From the NCBI GenBank assembly GCA_963920705.1, contig OY987236.1, positions 6,000,190-6,064,189 of the forward strand: a stretch of 64,000 bases of DNA, read 5' to 3'. Numbering within the stretch: position 1 is the first letter of the stretch; every line of letters begins with the position of its first letter. Made by a program: the position numbers and the translations under genes. Source of the stretch: Odiellus spinosus. Its lineage: Eukaryota > Arthropoda > Arachnida > Opiliones > Phalangiidae. Positions 23,733-36,548 of the stretch are shown piece by piece. The notes under the pieces are model-generated. The model was not told the origin of the DNA. It searched no databases and saw only the letters and a list, made by a program, of their open reading frames with translations.

Positions 23733-25703
23733 TAAGTCACGTTCCAATCAAAGTGTGAGTTGAATTAACCTTTTTGAGAAAAATCTGCACTAACAGAAAT
23801 ATTTAAACTTAAATTAAGCAGCCTAAAAGAAATACGCGACTACAACCCGTATTAGTTTTAGGATCATTGAATCATTGGCCTAAAGGATAGTTTGATGAAC
23901 CCTGAAGTGACTGTGAACCTAGTTCACAGTCACACAAGCCTAATTAAAGAATATGCCCCAGTGCCCCTAGTTAAGGATTAAAAATTAAAATTCATGGGCA
24001 AAATGATTTTATTTGCAGATATGAATATGTAAGCCGATGTAAGTGGATCAGGGCAGCAGGTAATAAATTTTTGAACTTTGTTTCTTTGATGATTGGGTAA
24101 CAAACTTGATAATGTTTAAAATAACAAAAAAAAATAAAAATCTAGTCAAGAAAGACAAATAAAATATACGTATAAATATATTTATTCTATTTTGTAAAAC
24201 GAGCTAGAGGTAGAACTAAAAAAACACAAATATTAATAAAATTGGCAAATGGTGGATGTAGATAAAATGTGTCTACAGATATATTTAACATTCTGGTATT
24301 TACACAAATTATTAATTAAAGGCACAAGTCTATTAAAACCCTCCTACAAATGGATTTGGAAGTTCCTAACTTCTCTTAAGGTTAAAACGTGCAACATTAA
24401 AGTCTCGTCGTTGATCAACGAGCTTGTGGACTAGGAGTGTACAAGTAGTTCTTATTTTTACAGTAAAAGGTCTTTAAAAGCAAGAATAATGTTAGAGATA
24501 TAAAAAATAAGGCTGAAATAAACTAGAGAGACAGTTTTCAGGTGCTATGAAAGCGGCTGTTTTTTTATTTTCTAACAATATTTTCCCTGATATTTCCAGG
24601 ATTTGCATGTACAAATCCTGACATTGCTCTTCGTTTTAAGCTTGGAATGACGAAACTTGAGAGCTAGGAACTCCCCCCCCAAGAAGGGATGGTTTTAATA
24701 GACTTCTGTTATTGGGGATAGATTAACTTAAAATGGGAGCGAAACGAAAACAAACTTCTCTTAACAATCGTTATAATTAAATACAATAGTAACTCAAAAC
24801 CCGCATACGTAAAAAACAAAAAACAAACGCTATGAATTGGAAAAGCATTTTTCAAATATTTAACAGAAATAATTAGGGCTGTTTGAATAGTTAATTTTTT
24901 AAACTTGCATCGAAATGTAAATCCCAATTCAAAAAATTAATTTCAATTACATGTCTTCGTTTTTTTGTAATTCCTTTGAAAACAGTTATTTGAATTCACG
25001 AATAATTGGTTTGCCAAATAATACTAACTCCTACTAAATGTTGTGGAGGACATGGAAAGAAAAAATAGCTTTCCCTCTGTTCGAAATGGGGGTTTATGTA
25101 AAACTACTAATAATTTGATTAACTGTCGAATAATCATTCCAATAAAACCAATTATAATAATTACAAATAGCCAAACTTTCTACAAGCTCCCAATTAAAAG
25201 TGAAATTTGCTAGATTTGCAGCAAAAATATTGTAGTAAATCCGGGAATCACTCTCTCCTTAGCAAAACTACAGCCAAGGGAATTGGATTGGCAAAAACAG
25301 CGGGGGGAATCAATCCCATTTTTATTCTATTCATAAAAATGCCAATTTTGATTCCTCAAATTAAAAAAACATATTATTCAAACAGCCCTAGATATAATGC
25401 ACTCGCAATCTAACAAAAAGTTCTACAACTATTTTTTTTTAAATGGAACTGCATTTCTTAACATCTAAGTTCACGAACTTAAAACAAACCAAAAAGGAAA
25501 GTAAAAAAAAAAAAAATTCGAACTCGATATTTTTTTAAATTTTAAATTAATAATAATAATATAGATATTTTACAGTTGGAAGCCCAAAAGCTTGAGTTTA
25601 AAAAAAATCATTGGTATAAAAAATGGTTTACTTTAAATTTTATAGTAGATTAATATAAAAAACAGTAAAAACTAGAAATAGTGGTTTGTTTAATTTGTTT
25701 TAC
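23733..25703. other. Intergenic region between convergent BOD1L1 and SUFU
   Basis: Downstream of both genes, which converge here, so it should hold both 3' untranslated regions. No further exon was recognised. The one clear feature is the terminal-repeat element at 24876-25388. Poly-C near 24675 and poly-A near 25505 are simple-sequence tracts. Confidence 0.6.
24876..25388. mobile_element. Non-autonomous DNA transposon (MITE), about 513 bp, TA flanks
   Basis: The left end GGGCTGTTTGAATA (24876) matches the right end TATTCAAACAGCCC (to 25388) as an inverted repeat, and both sides are flanked by TA (24874-24875 and 25389-25390). Inverted similarity continues weakly inward. Internal frames are short and unlike a transposase. 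TA duplication fits the Tc1/mariner superfamily, though the family is inferred from the ends only. Confidence 0.72.
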
Positions 25704-27718
25704 TTAATATTCTTCCGGAAGTAACGTAATTGATAATTTATTACCATTCCAGAAATAAGTTTTCGGTAATTCAATCTGAAATGGGTTAATTTATTATTAA
25801 AAAATTAATATTAAAATTTAAGGAAAGAATAAAGCCTGTGATATTCCAAATTCTGTCAAATTTGCATATTATAGTAAAATAGTTGAAAATATGCGAAGTT
25901 ATAGAAAATGTGGTCAACCTGTTGGTGAATTAGGTCTATTTTAATGATAAATAACTTTTCAAGCTTCATTCTCCCTTTAAGTCAATTTAAGGTAAAAATA
26001 TATAAATACAGTTTCAGGGTGATTCAATTCTTCTAAATCTTCACTTATTTCCTCCAATAAGTCTTCCGTTAATAAAATTTGTAACCAGGGACCGTGAGCA
26101 GCGATGGGATGTTCAACGTCAGCAAAAGCCCCTACAACGCTAGGAGCTACGAAAGTGATAGCTACATCTCCTATTACACTTTTAAAAGTAAAATGTCTGC
26201 CGTGTTTTAATCTTCCCCTGAAAAATATTTTTTTTTTTTTAAGTTTTCAACATCATTTTTTCATTGTTAGGTCGTTTTACTTTAAGGCTAAAGGAAGAAC
26301 TGATCCAGCTTCTAAATTGAATTGCATATGGACGGTTTCCAAGGTTCGAGTTCGACCCAATTCACCCGTTTCTAAGGACGTTACATCATTAGACGCATTA
26401 CTGTCATAAGATTCTTTCCTGACATTGGAAGTATTTCTGTAAAAAAAAAAACAAATTTAGATCAGGTATTTTATTATAACGCTTTACTATAAAGAAACTT
26501 TTAACCAGCCCTTACTGATTTTTAACTTTATTTGGTTGAATTGGAGGTAGAACTGGTTTTGTGTTTAGTAAACCTTTCTTTAAAGTTTCTTTGATTTGCG
26601 TTGTATCTAAAAAGGTTTTAGATTCAGCGTTAGTTTTAAGATTATGCAATAAGAAATAGTAACTAACCATCTTCAGACAATTGAGGAATGGCCGCTTCAC
26701 CATCTCTTTGATTTTCACCTCTAGTTTCCAGGTTATTAAAAAGAGGAGGGACTTTTTCCGACCAAGAACATCTAGCAGAAACTCCGCTCAAATTTGAACC
26801 TTCATTTTCTATTCCTTCCTCAACAGCTTCTTGAACATCAGGGTCAATTTCAAACATGGATTCGCCCCTTCTCATATCGGTGATGAGCCAATCACCCCCT
26901 ATTCCCCCAACAGCTTTCATTAAATCTATCACCCCTGGGCCATTCCACCTCTGGGCGGCTTGTAATTCTTCGGTACAAACTCCTACAATCTGAATGATTC
27001 CAAAATTGTTTTAAAAAAATAATTCAATTTGTCTTTGTGACTAATTTTTACCTGGATGAAAGCTACTGGTCCGAAAGGCGTCATTACTGTTCCTAATTGA
27101 GGGTCCTCCGTCATCAGCATCTGACATTGTCAAAGGTTAATTAAAAATCATGTTTTTGGGTATGAAAAAACTAAAAATATTACGTGTTGTATCCTAGATT
27201 CGCTATTATCAAGGGGACAATGCCAAGAAACGTGATCACCGGCGCATAAACGGTTCTCCGATTGAAACACATATTTTGCTAAAGCCTGCATTATAGCAGC
27301 GGGCCACGTTGGAGGGGCAGTTTCACCAGGTTCACGTTTCAATCGAAATGTGAGTTCGAAACCAAAACCACTTGGAAGGTCACTAGCGGAGATTCTGCGT
27401 AAAATTCTATACTCATTAGTATGCCAATTTTGGTAAACATAGATGTGAAATTTTGACATACTCGTGAACTCTTCCATCGCCATATAAGTCAGATAAACCA
27501 AAACTGACATAATGCCAGTGCGGTGGTACCCCCTTCGATTCGTCACCGGGATTGCCGTACATGCTAATGTAATCCAAAGGATCAGGCCCACCTAACCAGT
27601 ATTTAACTAACGCCGTGACCTGAAGGGGGTTGGGTTGGTCAGGGTATACATTCCTACATGTGGAGTATAGAGCTTCGAGACCCAGAAAAACTGGTGCAAT
27701 TGACGTGTAGTTTTCCAT
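25704..27718 (-). CDS. SUFU: Suppressor of fused, 461 aa
   Basis: Negative regulator of Hedgehog signalling that binds GLI/Ci and holds it in the cytoplasm. Exons on the minus strand, from the start: 27718-27462, 27394-27184, 27120-27052, 26989-26668, 26606-26516, 26436-26281, 26217-26010 and 25775-25704. They sum to 462 codons including stop. The N-terminal domain shows YPDQPNPLQVTALVKYWLGG and HWHYVSFGLSDLYGDGRVHE, then SGFGFELTFRLKRE and CAGDHVSWHCPLDNSESRIQ. The middle carries WLITDMRRGESMFEIDP and SNLSGVSARCSW. The C-terminal domain has GRHFTFKSVIGDVAITFVAP and HGPWLQILLTEDL, ending LPKTYFWNGNKLSITLLPEE then Y. Length is close to human SUFU (484). It diverges from ACTR1 only about 210 bp upstream. 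Confidence 0.97.
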
Positions 27719-27929
27719 AACTTGGTTTTTACTTAAAAGTTATTTATTTAATAAATTTAATTCAAAAATACTTAAAACAAACACCAATTTCGTGATGAAC
27801 CCATGGTCGATGCTTTGACCCCTGTCACTGGCGACACCCAAAATTGAGCAGACGATACAGTCGCGGTGCTGTGGGCTGACAGTTAGGGACGCATCGCTTC
27901 TGAGAAAACGTAAATTAATTTAAGTAATT
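27719..27929. promoter_or_regulatory. Divergent promoter between SUFU and Arp1
   Basis: Only 211 bp separate the two start codons, so both 5' untranslated regions and core promoters must fit here unless upstream exons exist. The centre (about 27830-27900) is GC-richer than the flanks. No TATA box is obvious on either side. Confidence 0.7.
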
Positions 27930-29919
<1,990 letters not shown>

Positions 29920-32074
29920 ACACCAAAAAAAAAAACATTTTTATCTTCAAAAAATTTTGAACGAAAGTGAAGAAAAGTAGTCTGACTGATCGCAAAATGG
30001 AAATATATGTCAGCATTTTTATATAAAAGTTACGAACGTAAGAAGGTAAGAGACTGTTATTTATATATAATTAGCGACGAAAAGTAAAAAAAGAAGAAAA
30101 AACGCGGCTGCTCTAAACAAAATCTCAGAAAAAACAAATTTGATGTTTGTGTGCCTTTTTGAAAGAGAAAATATTTAAAACATCTTAAAAAGAATCGCAA
30201 ACATTAACTTTTTCTGCGTTTAAACTTAAAAAATAGCACGCAACTAAACAAAAAGTTTGTTGTTTATATTTTTTAATATCGCTATGGTAAATAATTAATA
30301 GGAAGTTTCTTTATTTAATTTAAAAACTTAGCTTTTGTGTCCGAAAATGAAATTTTTTAGGTCATAATTTGAAAACTTCGTAGAATTTAGATTTTTTTCA
30401 CTGCTAACCAGGTGATAAATTAAAAGTAGATTATCTTAATTATTTGAGATTACTTGATAAGTTGATATTTGCGTGTTAGTTCTTTTATTGAAAGAAAAGT
30501 ATTTGATTTAAATATCCAATATTTTTTATTAATTTAATAATTATGCCTTGGGCGTAGCTAGGGCACTTAAGTTTGGTTTATTTATAATCAAACAGGTGCC
30601 ACTTCAAAGGTTCTAAACATTAAGTTAAGCTCCTGTGACCCCCAGCTAAGCCCGAATTTTTAACATGGAATTGTAGCTCTAATTGCCCATAAAAGTTTAG
30701 TTTTAATTTCCCTCTAAGGCTTAGCTAGGGGCACTAGAGTTTGGTTTTTTTGCCACTTCAAACAATTGATTGAAGGTTATACTAAACATCAAGTTCGAGT
30801 GACCCCCCAGCTAAGCCCAAAGGCTTTATTGAAATCTTAGTCTTTATTAACCCTAAAATTTTGATTTTAATTTATAATTAGGCTTCGCTACGTAATCTGG
30901 TCTAATTTTAGGAATTAAGTGATAGTTTAAAAAGCGGATTCTATTGCCTTTGAGTAGATATCAAGATCCAATACTTAAGCCTAAATTAGTAATTTAACTA
31001 CTCTTTAGACAAATTTCCTGCTAAGCCTAATTAATAAACCTGGTCTGTAGTAGAAGTAGATTTTTATAAATGAAAATTAATATTTATAGATTTTTGGCTT
31101 TGCATTTTAAAATCCAAAATAAGGATAAAAAAGTTAAATTTTAATTGAAAAAAAAAAAAAGTTTTTGGCTTTGTGCTAAAACAAACAAAACATTATGCTT
31201 TTTCTACGCAAAATGTATAAATGGCTATAGAATGGATCAAACAAATTTGAATATCATTCCAAAAACTAAAAAAAACCCTATATAATTTCATTCTTTTGAA
31301 AGATAAGCTGCCGTTTGTTAAAGATTAATAATATGTCAGTGATGGCCTAAATTAAAAATTTCCACCCCTTAATTTTTTGGGGTTCTGAGTTGAAAATATC
31401 TTAGTTATTACTTAGGGTAGGCCCTAATTTTTCTGAGCTGCGAGCCAAGCTCTGGGTTTCTTATCAAGCGCTATTATTACTCAATAACATTTGCAGGGTT
31501 CCTACTTGTTAACTATTTTTATCCTAAAACAACGGTTTGGTCATGATATCGACCTATTTTCTAACAAATTTCAAACACTGGAATGTAAAATATTGTTACT
31601 TTAGACAAGGTCCAAAAATTTTATATTTTGTTGCCCAATAAGGAACAAGCTTTTTCAATTGGTGTTTCCTTTAAGTGTGTTACGACAGTGAACATGTGTG
31701 TTCCCTGGTCACGAGAGGAGTTGGGAATGATCTCTTTGTTGTTTATCATCGTCACTAATTGGTTCCAATTTTTTCTCATTTTTACCTAATATTGCTCGAA
31801 TAGGTCACCAATTTTACTTTTATTCGAGGCATTTTGAGTGGGAGCCCTACATTTGTTAAAAATTCAAAGCATTATTAAGCGACAATTTTTCTTTCCTTTT
31901 AATGTTTTAATTATTACAAAAACATTTATAACGTACGAGGATTCAATTTTTCCTCTAAAATCATTATTAGGTGTCTAAGTGCTAAAGCTTTCTTATAGAA
32001 AAATCTCAAATTGGAGGGAGAAAAAAAAAAAAAAAAATTAACAATGGCACGTAATTACATCTTAGGTGATAAAT
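29920..32074. other. Intergenic region between convergent Arp1 and MOGS
   Basis: No coding exon recognised. It holds the 3' untranslated regions of the two convergent genes, a roughly 115-bp duplication (30541-30660 and 30715-30830), and A-rich tracts near 29925, 31150 and 32025. A poly-A run immediately beyond the MOGS stop lies at about 32020-32040. Confidence 0.6.
30541..30830. repeat. Duplicated segment of about 115 bp (two diverged copies)
   Basis: Copy one (about 30545-30660) and copy two (about 30715-30830) share TAGCTAGGGCACT or TAGCTAGGGGCACT, then GAGTTTGGTTT or AAGTTTGGTTT, GCCACTTCAAA, ACTAAACAT or TCTAAACAT, and GACCCCCAGCTAAGCCC. Indels separate them. No coding capacity seen. 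Confidence 0.75.
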
Positions 32075-34594
32075 TTAATATATTTCTGCCATGATTAGCA
32101 CCACGGTGGATGTCCATCCAGTAAATGGATGTGATCCTTGACCTTGCCCGTTTTTGTCGTTGTAGTTTTCCCAAACATATCCCGTTCGCTTGTATTCTTT
32201 TAAAATATTGGACACTATATTTTTTCTCAATTCTTTATAAATAGCGAATGCTTCGTCTTGATAAGGCCCTGGGATTTCGCTGTAAAAGTTTAGCGCTTTC
32301 AGTACCAAATAGTTCATAGGGATCCAAACAGCGCCTCTCCAGTAGGGGGGATCGTGTTCTGTATTGTGTTTCATGTAAAGGGGAGCGGTTTTAGCCAGAG
32401 ATCTTAGACCGTAATTGGTCCACAAGAGTTTCGGATTTTTCATGTCAGTTAGTACTTTTGATAAAACTGGGTTTTCCGGTTTAAGGATCTGTAACATTAA
32501 CGGAAACAGGCTGACGTAGCCGAAACTATTGACAAATTGGTACTTAGGCGAGGTTGAGTGAATGCGAATTTTAGGTTGATCGATAGGACCGCTTCTCGGA
32601 GAGACTAGTTTAACGTCGTGCGTATGAAACCCAAAGTCGCAAAATGATCCGTAACTCGATGACCAATGAAGTTTTTCTAATATATCATTGTCAGAAAGGT
32701 ACTTGTAGGTGTTGGCATATTCTAACCAACTTTCCCCCACCATTCGACCAATTTCTTGCATCACGTTAGCAGCAAACGCCATCCAACATCTCAAATCGAC
32801 ATGACGCTCGTCTTCGGTAGGATCCGAGGCTCTCGGGTAGTCGTCCAACCCTGATGTTAAAGTTTTTGGATTTAATTCGTGGATGGCTTCGGGGTCTCTA
32901 CCCCTCCATCTGTAAGTTCCGGCCATTTTTCCAATTTGGGTTGTGTTAAACCAATTGAACCAAGCTTTTAGACGAGAGAAAGACTTTTTCAAAAAATCAA
33001 TATCTTTCTCAATCTCTCCTATAACCATTCTTCTCACTAAGACATCGAAGGAGAGCAACAAAGTTGGTGGGTTAGCGTTGGTATTTTTTTGAACTAGGAA
33101 TTCTAACGGAACTCTCGCTCGAGCTTCTTCACCTAGGATTTGTTCTCTGGCTATCCATCCATCAACGTTCATTAAATCCAACCAGTGACCCAGGATGTCT
33201 TTGGTTATGACAGGGTCCCAGCGATTTATGAGCAAATTATGGAAACCTTCGTCCCAGAGGAATCCTCGAGGAAATGTAGATCTGGACGGAACTGCGGTAT
33301 ATAAACTAGCGGGCCAATATTCAATCGGATCCTTATTATATTCCGATTGAACGTAAGATTTTCCATGAAAGTAACCTATTCCCCCTATTAAGTTACTCAG
33401 GATGGCTTGAGCTATTTCAGTCTCTTCTTTTGAATATCCTTTCAACGGAAGCTGAAATACGTCACTGAATTTATTTTCAAATTTTTCCTTGTGCCTTTTC
33501 AGTTCCTCGTCAAAAATATCTCCCTCTAGACGATTAGGACGATCGAAGAAGCTGTCTGATTCAAAAACTACGTCCATATCAAAAGGGGGAAAAACTGTCA
33601 CTTGATGAACGATGAAATTTCCTTGCATTGGTTTGGCTTCCTCTGCAGTAAATACGTCACCCTTTAAGCCTAAAATTTGCAACTGATCCTTTATTTTTGA
33701 TTTGAAAAGAGCCAAGTTTTTGAGCACTACTTCTTTTAAATACTGTAAACCCTTCGGGGCGACTGTATTCAAGTAATTGAAACGAATGATACCCCCTTTC
33801 TTGGGTATAAAATGAAGAGCGAAGGAACCCAAACTTTGGGCATATCCAGCAACAGTAACTAGCCGACCGTCATCTTGGATAACTGGAGATATACTACCAT
33901 CTCCATCAGTCGCTATATAAATTAGGAAAGAATACGGTATTGGCATTATTACCGAGGGACCATTGGTTTTCTTATTTGGAGTCATAGATAGCCTAGCAGT
34001 CCAATCTCCTCCAAATTTTCCACCTACTCTTTTGACGAAGGATGTTTGAACAGTTATGTCTTGATCAACTATTTCTTGGATTCCAAAGTTAACTCCATCG
34101 TGTTGCAACCAGCTATAATGTTTCAAACCATCACCCAAATCGCACCAGTGTCTTATTTTCAACGTGTTATCAACTATTCTTTGCGCAAACCACATTAATC
34201 CAATCACGGGAGATTCTGGATGGCGAGTTTTCATACCAAAATAATGACCGCTTCTATAACTTCCCCAATATTTTTCATTGGGACCAATTCCTTCGGTCGA
34301 AACCACAGTGGGTAGATTAATTGGAGTGGATACGGTATGCTCTACACGATATCGATAACCCAAATATAATCCTACAACGCAAAATGCTAAACAATTAGAA
34401 ACTATAAAAATTCTTAAGGTCGATGATTTCTCCTTCGAATCGCCGTGTTTCTTCGACTTTCCACTTGATTTTTCTGATTTTTTACTCGATCGCCCATCAG
34501 GTTTTGGGCTTCTTCCTTCTGGCGATTTCTCTATTTTCTGTACTTTACCCTCTTGGGAATCATTAGTTTTAACGTTTTTCCTTGGTCTTGTCAT
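32075..34594 (-). CDS. MOGS: Mannosyl-oligosaccharide glucosidase (ER glucosidase I, GH63), 839 aa
   Basis: Removes the outermost alpha-1,2-glucose from the Glc3Man9GlcNAc2 N-glycan just after transfer in the ER. It is one uninterrupted frame from ATG 34594 to TAA 32075. The N-terminus (1-59) is cytosolic, rich in Lys and Ser. A signal-anchor helix (about 60-80, IFIVSNCLAFCVVGLYLGY) makes it type II. The luminal part has the GH63 N-domain (EKYWGSYRSGHYFGMKTRHP, RHWCDLGDGLKHYSWLQHDG) and the (alpha/alpha)6 catalytic domain. The latter shows PSRSTFPRGFLWDEGFH near residue 440-450, VDGWIAREQILGEEARARVP, DDYPRAS, PPYWRGAVWIPMNYL and the C-terminal HPFTGWTS. Length matches human MOGS (837). The lack of introns stands out against its neighbours. 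Confidence 0.97.
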   Translation of the reverse strand: MTRPRKNVKTNDSQEGKVQKIEKSPEGRSPKPDGRSSKKSEKSSGKSKKHGDSKEKSSTLRIFIVSNCLAFCVVGLYLGYRYRVEHTVSTPINLPTVVSTEGIGPNEKYWGSYRSGHYFGMKTRHPESPVIGLMWFAQRIVDNTLKIRHWCDLGDGLKHYSWLQHDGVNFGIQEIVDQDITVQTSFVKRVGGKFGGDWTARLSMTPNKKTNGPSVIMPIPYSFLIYIATDGDGSISPVIQDDGRLVTVAGYAQSLGSFALHFIPKKGGIIRFNYLNTVAPKGLQYLKEVVLKNLALFKSKIKDQLQILGLKGDVFTAEEAKPMQGNFIVHQVTVFPPFDMDVVFESDSFFDRPNRLEGDIFDEELKRHKEKFENKFSDVFQLPLKGYSKEETEIAQAILSNLIGGIGYFHGKSYVQSEYNKDPIEYWPASLYTAVPSRSTFPRGFLWDEGFHNLLINRWDPVITKDILGHWLDLMNVDGWIAREQILGEEARARVPLEFLVQKNTNANPPTLLLSFDVLVRRMVIGEIEKDIDFLKKSFSRLKAWFNWFNTTQIGKMAGTYRWRGRDPEAIHELNPKTLTSGLDDYPRASDPTEDERHVDLRCWMAFAANVMQEIGRMVGESWLEYANTYKYLSDNDILEKLHWSSSYGSFCDFGFHTHDVKLVSPRSGPIDQPKIRIHSTSPKYQFVNSFGYVSLFPLMLQILKPENPVLSKVLTDMKNPKLLWTNYGLRSLAKTAPLYMKHNTEHDPPYWRGAVWIPMNYLVLKALNFYSEIPGPYQDEAFAIYKELRKNIVSNILKEYKRTGYVWENYNDKNGQGQGSHPFTGWTSTVVLIMAEIY

Positions 34595-35018
34595 ATTTAT
34601 ATTGATTTTATTTCGCTAACTAAGTATTAATACAAATTTGTCTTAATTTGAAACTCATTTATAAATTTTTATGGCTAATTACTGGCTGGCTAGGCGACGC
34701 GTCCGCAAAGGAAGATGCCAAGGCTTATAATTTACAATTCCGTTCATTAATTGGTTAACTTGAAACGTGTCTGCTTTCAAAATTGAAGAAGACGCCAAAT
34801 CGATGGACCAATCATCGTTGAAAACGTACAAAGCTGCTTGGATCCCGTGAAAAATACGTCACTAGACTGTCTTTCGCAGTTGCGCGCGCATCATCGAAGA
34901 GAGGGTGGATGGGTGACGGGGAGTGGGTCAAAGGTTGTCACGCGGTCGATTAGTTGTGTTCCTGAAATTTTACTTCGCGTTTTAAGCCTTAGTTTTATTG
35001 ATTTCATTATTTAATATT
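34595..35018. promoter_or_regulatory. Divergent promoter between MOGS and the 35019 gene
   Basis: 424 bp separate two divergent start codons. The region is GC-richer than its surroundings around 34690-34960 and contains TTGCGCGCGC near 34885 and CGCGGTCGA near 34940. No TATA box in a convincing place. Both flanking genes are intronless in their coding part. Confidence 0.65.
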
Positions 35019-36548
35019 ATGTCGTGTATGTTTTCAATAAAAGAACTTTTTTCTCGAGAAAATGAAACAAGGAAAGGTGAAAAAGATAACAGTATTTGTG
35101 GACTGAAAAGAGTTTGGATTTGTCCCGGTGATGGCTTTTACACTTATCCTGAAGAAACCTCAGAGGGGAAATCAAGCCCTACAAATTTTTTGGGAATCAG
35201 ATTGCCATTAACAAACACATCAAGTACGTCGACAAGTAACGGTAACTGTAGTAACACTGGAAATAATATAAACGTGAAGTTTACCTACGATATTGTGCAC
35301 GTTTCCACGTCTAAAACCCCAAGCGATCAGTTTTGTTTTGTTGTGCTAAGTAATGGCGAAGTTCACTCGCATACTTTTGATATAGAGATCCAAAAATGGG
35401 TATTTAACTTCATTTTTAATTTAAAACCATCTGATAATGGGTCCGAAAGTGGTGAGCAGAGTTCAATCAAATCTGTGGTATTTGACGATGACCATACATC
35501 TGTTGTGTGGTGTCAAACGCGAGATACATCTAGTGCCTTTAAATCTTCTCTCTTTTATCGTCAAATATCGCTAACCCCTTTAGGATCAGTTTCAAATTTA
35601 AGTATCAATACTTACCCCAGCGTTTGTGTTTTAAATCACTGCCCAGAACTTAGCTTAACGTTTTTGGATGGTTTTATTTCGTGCCTTCTCGAAGCTAACT
35701 GCAATATAAATATTTTTTTGACTTGGAGCAGTGGCTCTCAGCTTTCGTTACATAATACCGATGGAGAAGTTATACTTGATTCTCTCTCTCATAATATTGA
35801 CTTTTCGGAAGTCTTATCCGAAACTATAGGTTTATGGACTGGTTCAGGAGATAAATGTATCTATCAGGCGGCTAACAAAGTTCATAATACTCTTTATATA
35901 CTAACCCAAAAATCTAATGTTCTATGCCTAAATAAAACTGAGACTGTTAGTGCCAAAGTTAAACTTTCTCCCCCAATAACCAGCGAGAATGTTAAAGGTT
36001 TTTTTGTTTACGGTTTAATGATCATTATATTTACCCTTGATCGAGTATTAGTTCATTATTTTGAATGCGGAAAACTTCTCTACGAAATATCTCTAGATAA
36101 ATACGAACCTTTGGTTGATACTTGGTACTTTACTAGCCCAACCATGGGTAGTAGTTTCGGTTTTTATGGGGCTAGAACAGTTTTCCAACTTTCTCCAGAA
36201 AGTTACGAAGAATCCCTTAAAAAATGCGACGATAATTTGGCCACAATCTGTTCCATGGATTCTTCAGATTGGGCTTTTCTCTTTAAAATTAACGAATTAT
36301 TGTTGAAGAAAGAGGGGAAGGTATTAGACCTTCTTTCCCCATCGCTTCAAAGCCCCGCGCTCTGCCTAGCTCTTATGCACAATTTCAAAATGAAAAACAA
36401 CTTTTCTTCAATACGATCCTGCTCAATTAGTTTGGATAAATTATCCATTAATGATAATGTAGGAACGAGACTTAACAAAATTCTGTGGCCTTTAGTAGAG
36501 AGTTTTATAAAATTAGAAAAATTCCGCAATGAAATGATATCCGATTAA
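35019..36548 (+). CDS. Uncharacterised 509-aa protein, possibly HPS6 (BLOC-2 subunit)
   Basis: Single open frame from ATG 35019 to TAA 36548 (an alternative start is 35028). It has no signal peptide or strong membrane helix. The body is beta-rich, as in a WD-like propeller, followed by a short helical tail from about residue 420. From memory, the order of landmarks matches human HPS6: a VVWCQTR block, then VCVLNHCPELSLTF, NIFLTWSSG, a DFSEVLSETIGLWTG segment and a late SPALCLALMHNF helix. HPS6 is a BLOC-2 subunit in lysosome-related organelle biogenesis. Human HPS6 is about 775 aa, so this would lack the last third. Identity is low; NOL11 was compared and fits worse. The coding status is firm, the name is not. 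Confidence 0.75.
   Translation: MSCMFSIKELFSRENETRKGEKDNSICGLKRVWICPGDGFYTYPEETSEGKSSPTNFLGIRLPLTNTSSTSTSNGNCSNTGNNINVKFTYDIVHVSTSKTPSDQFCFVVLSNGEVHSHTFDIEIQKWVFNFIFNLKPSDNGSESGEQSSIKSVVFDDDHTSVVWCQTRDTSSAFKSSLFYRQISLTPLGSVSNLSINTYPSVCVLNHCPELSLTFLDGFISCLLEANCNINIFLTWSSGSQLSLHNTDGEVILDSLSHNIDFSEVLSETIGLWTGSGDKCIYQAANKVHNTLYILTQKSNVLCLNKTETVSAKVKLSPPITSENVKGFFVYGLMIIIFTLDRVLVHYFECGKLLYEISLDKYEPLVDTWYFTSPTMGSSFGFYGARTVFQLSPESYEESLKKCDDNLATICSMDSSDWAFLFKINELLLKKEGKVLDLLSPSLQSPALCLALMHNFKMKNNFSSIRSCSISLDKLSINDNVGTRLNKILWPLVESFIKLEKFRNEMISD

Noticed and set aside
35019-36548. NOL11 as identity of the 509-aa protein
   Set aside because: Compared from memory, landmark order and lengths do not fit; HPS6 fits better though weakly.
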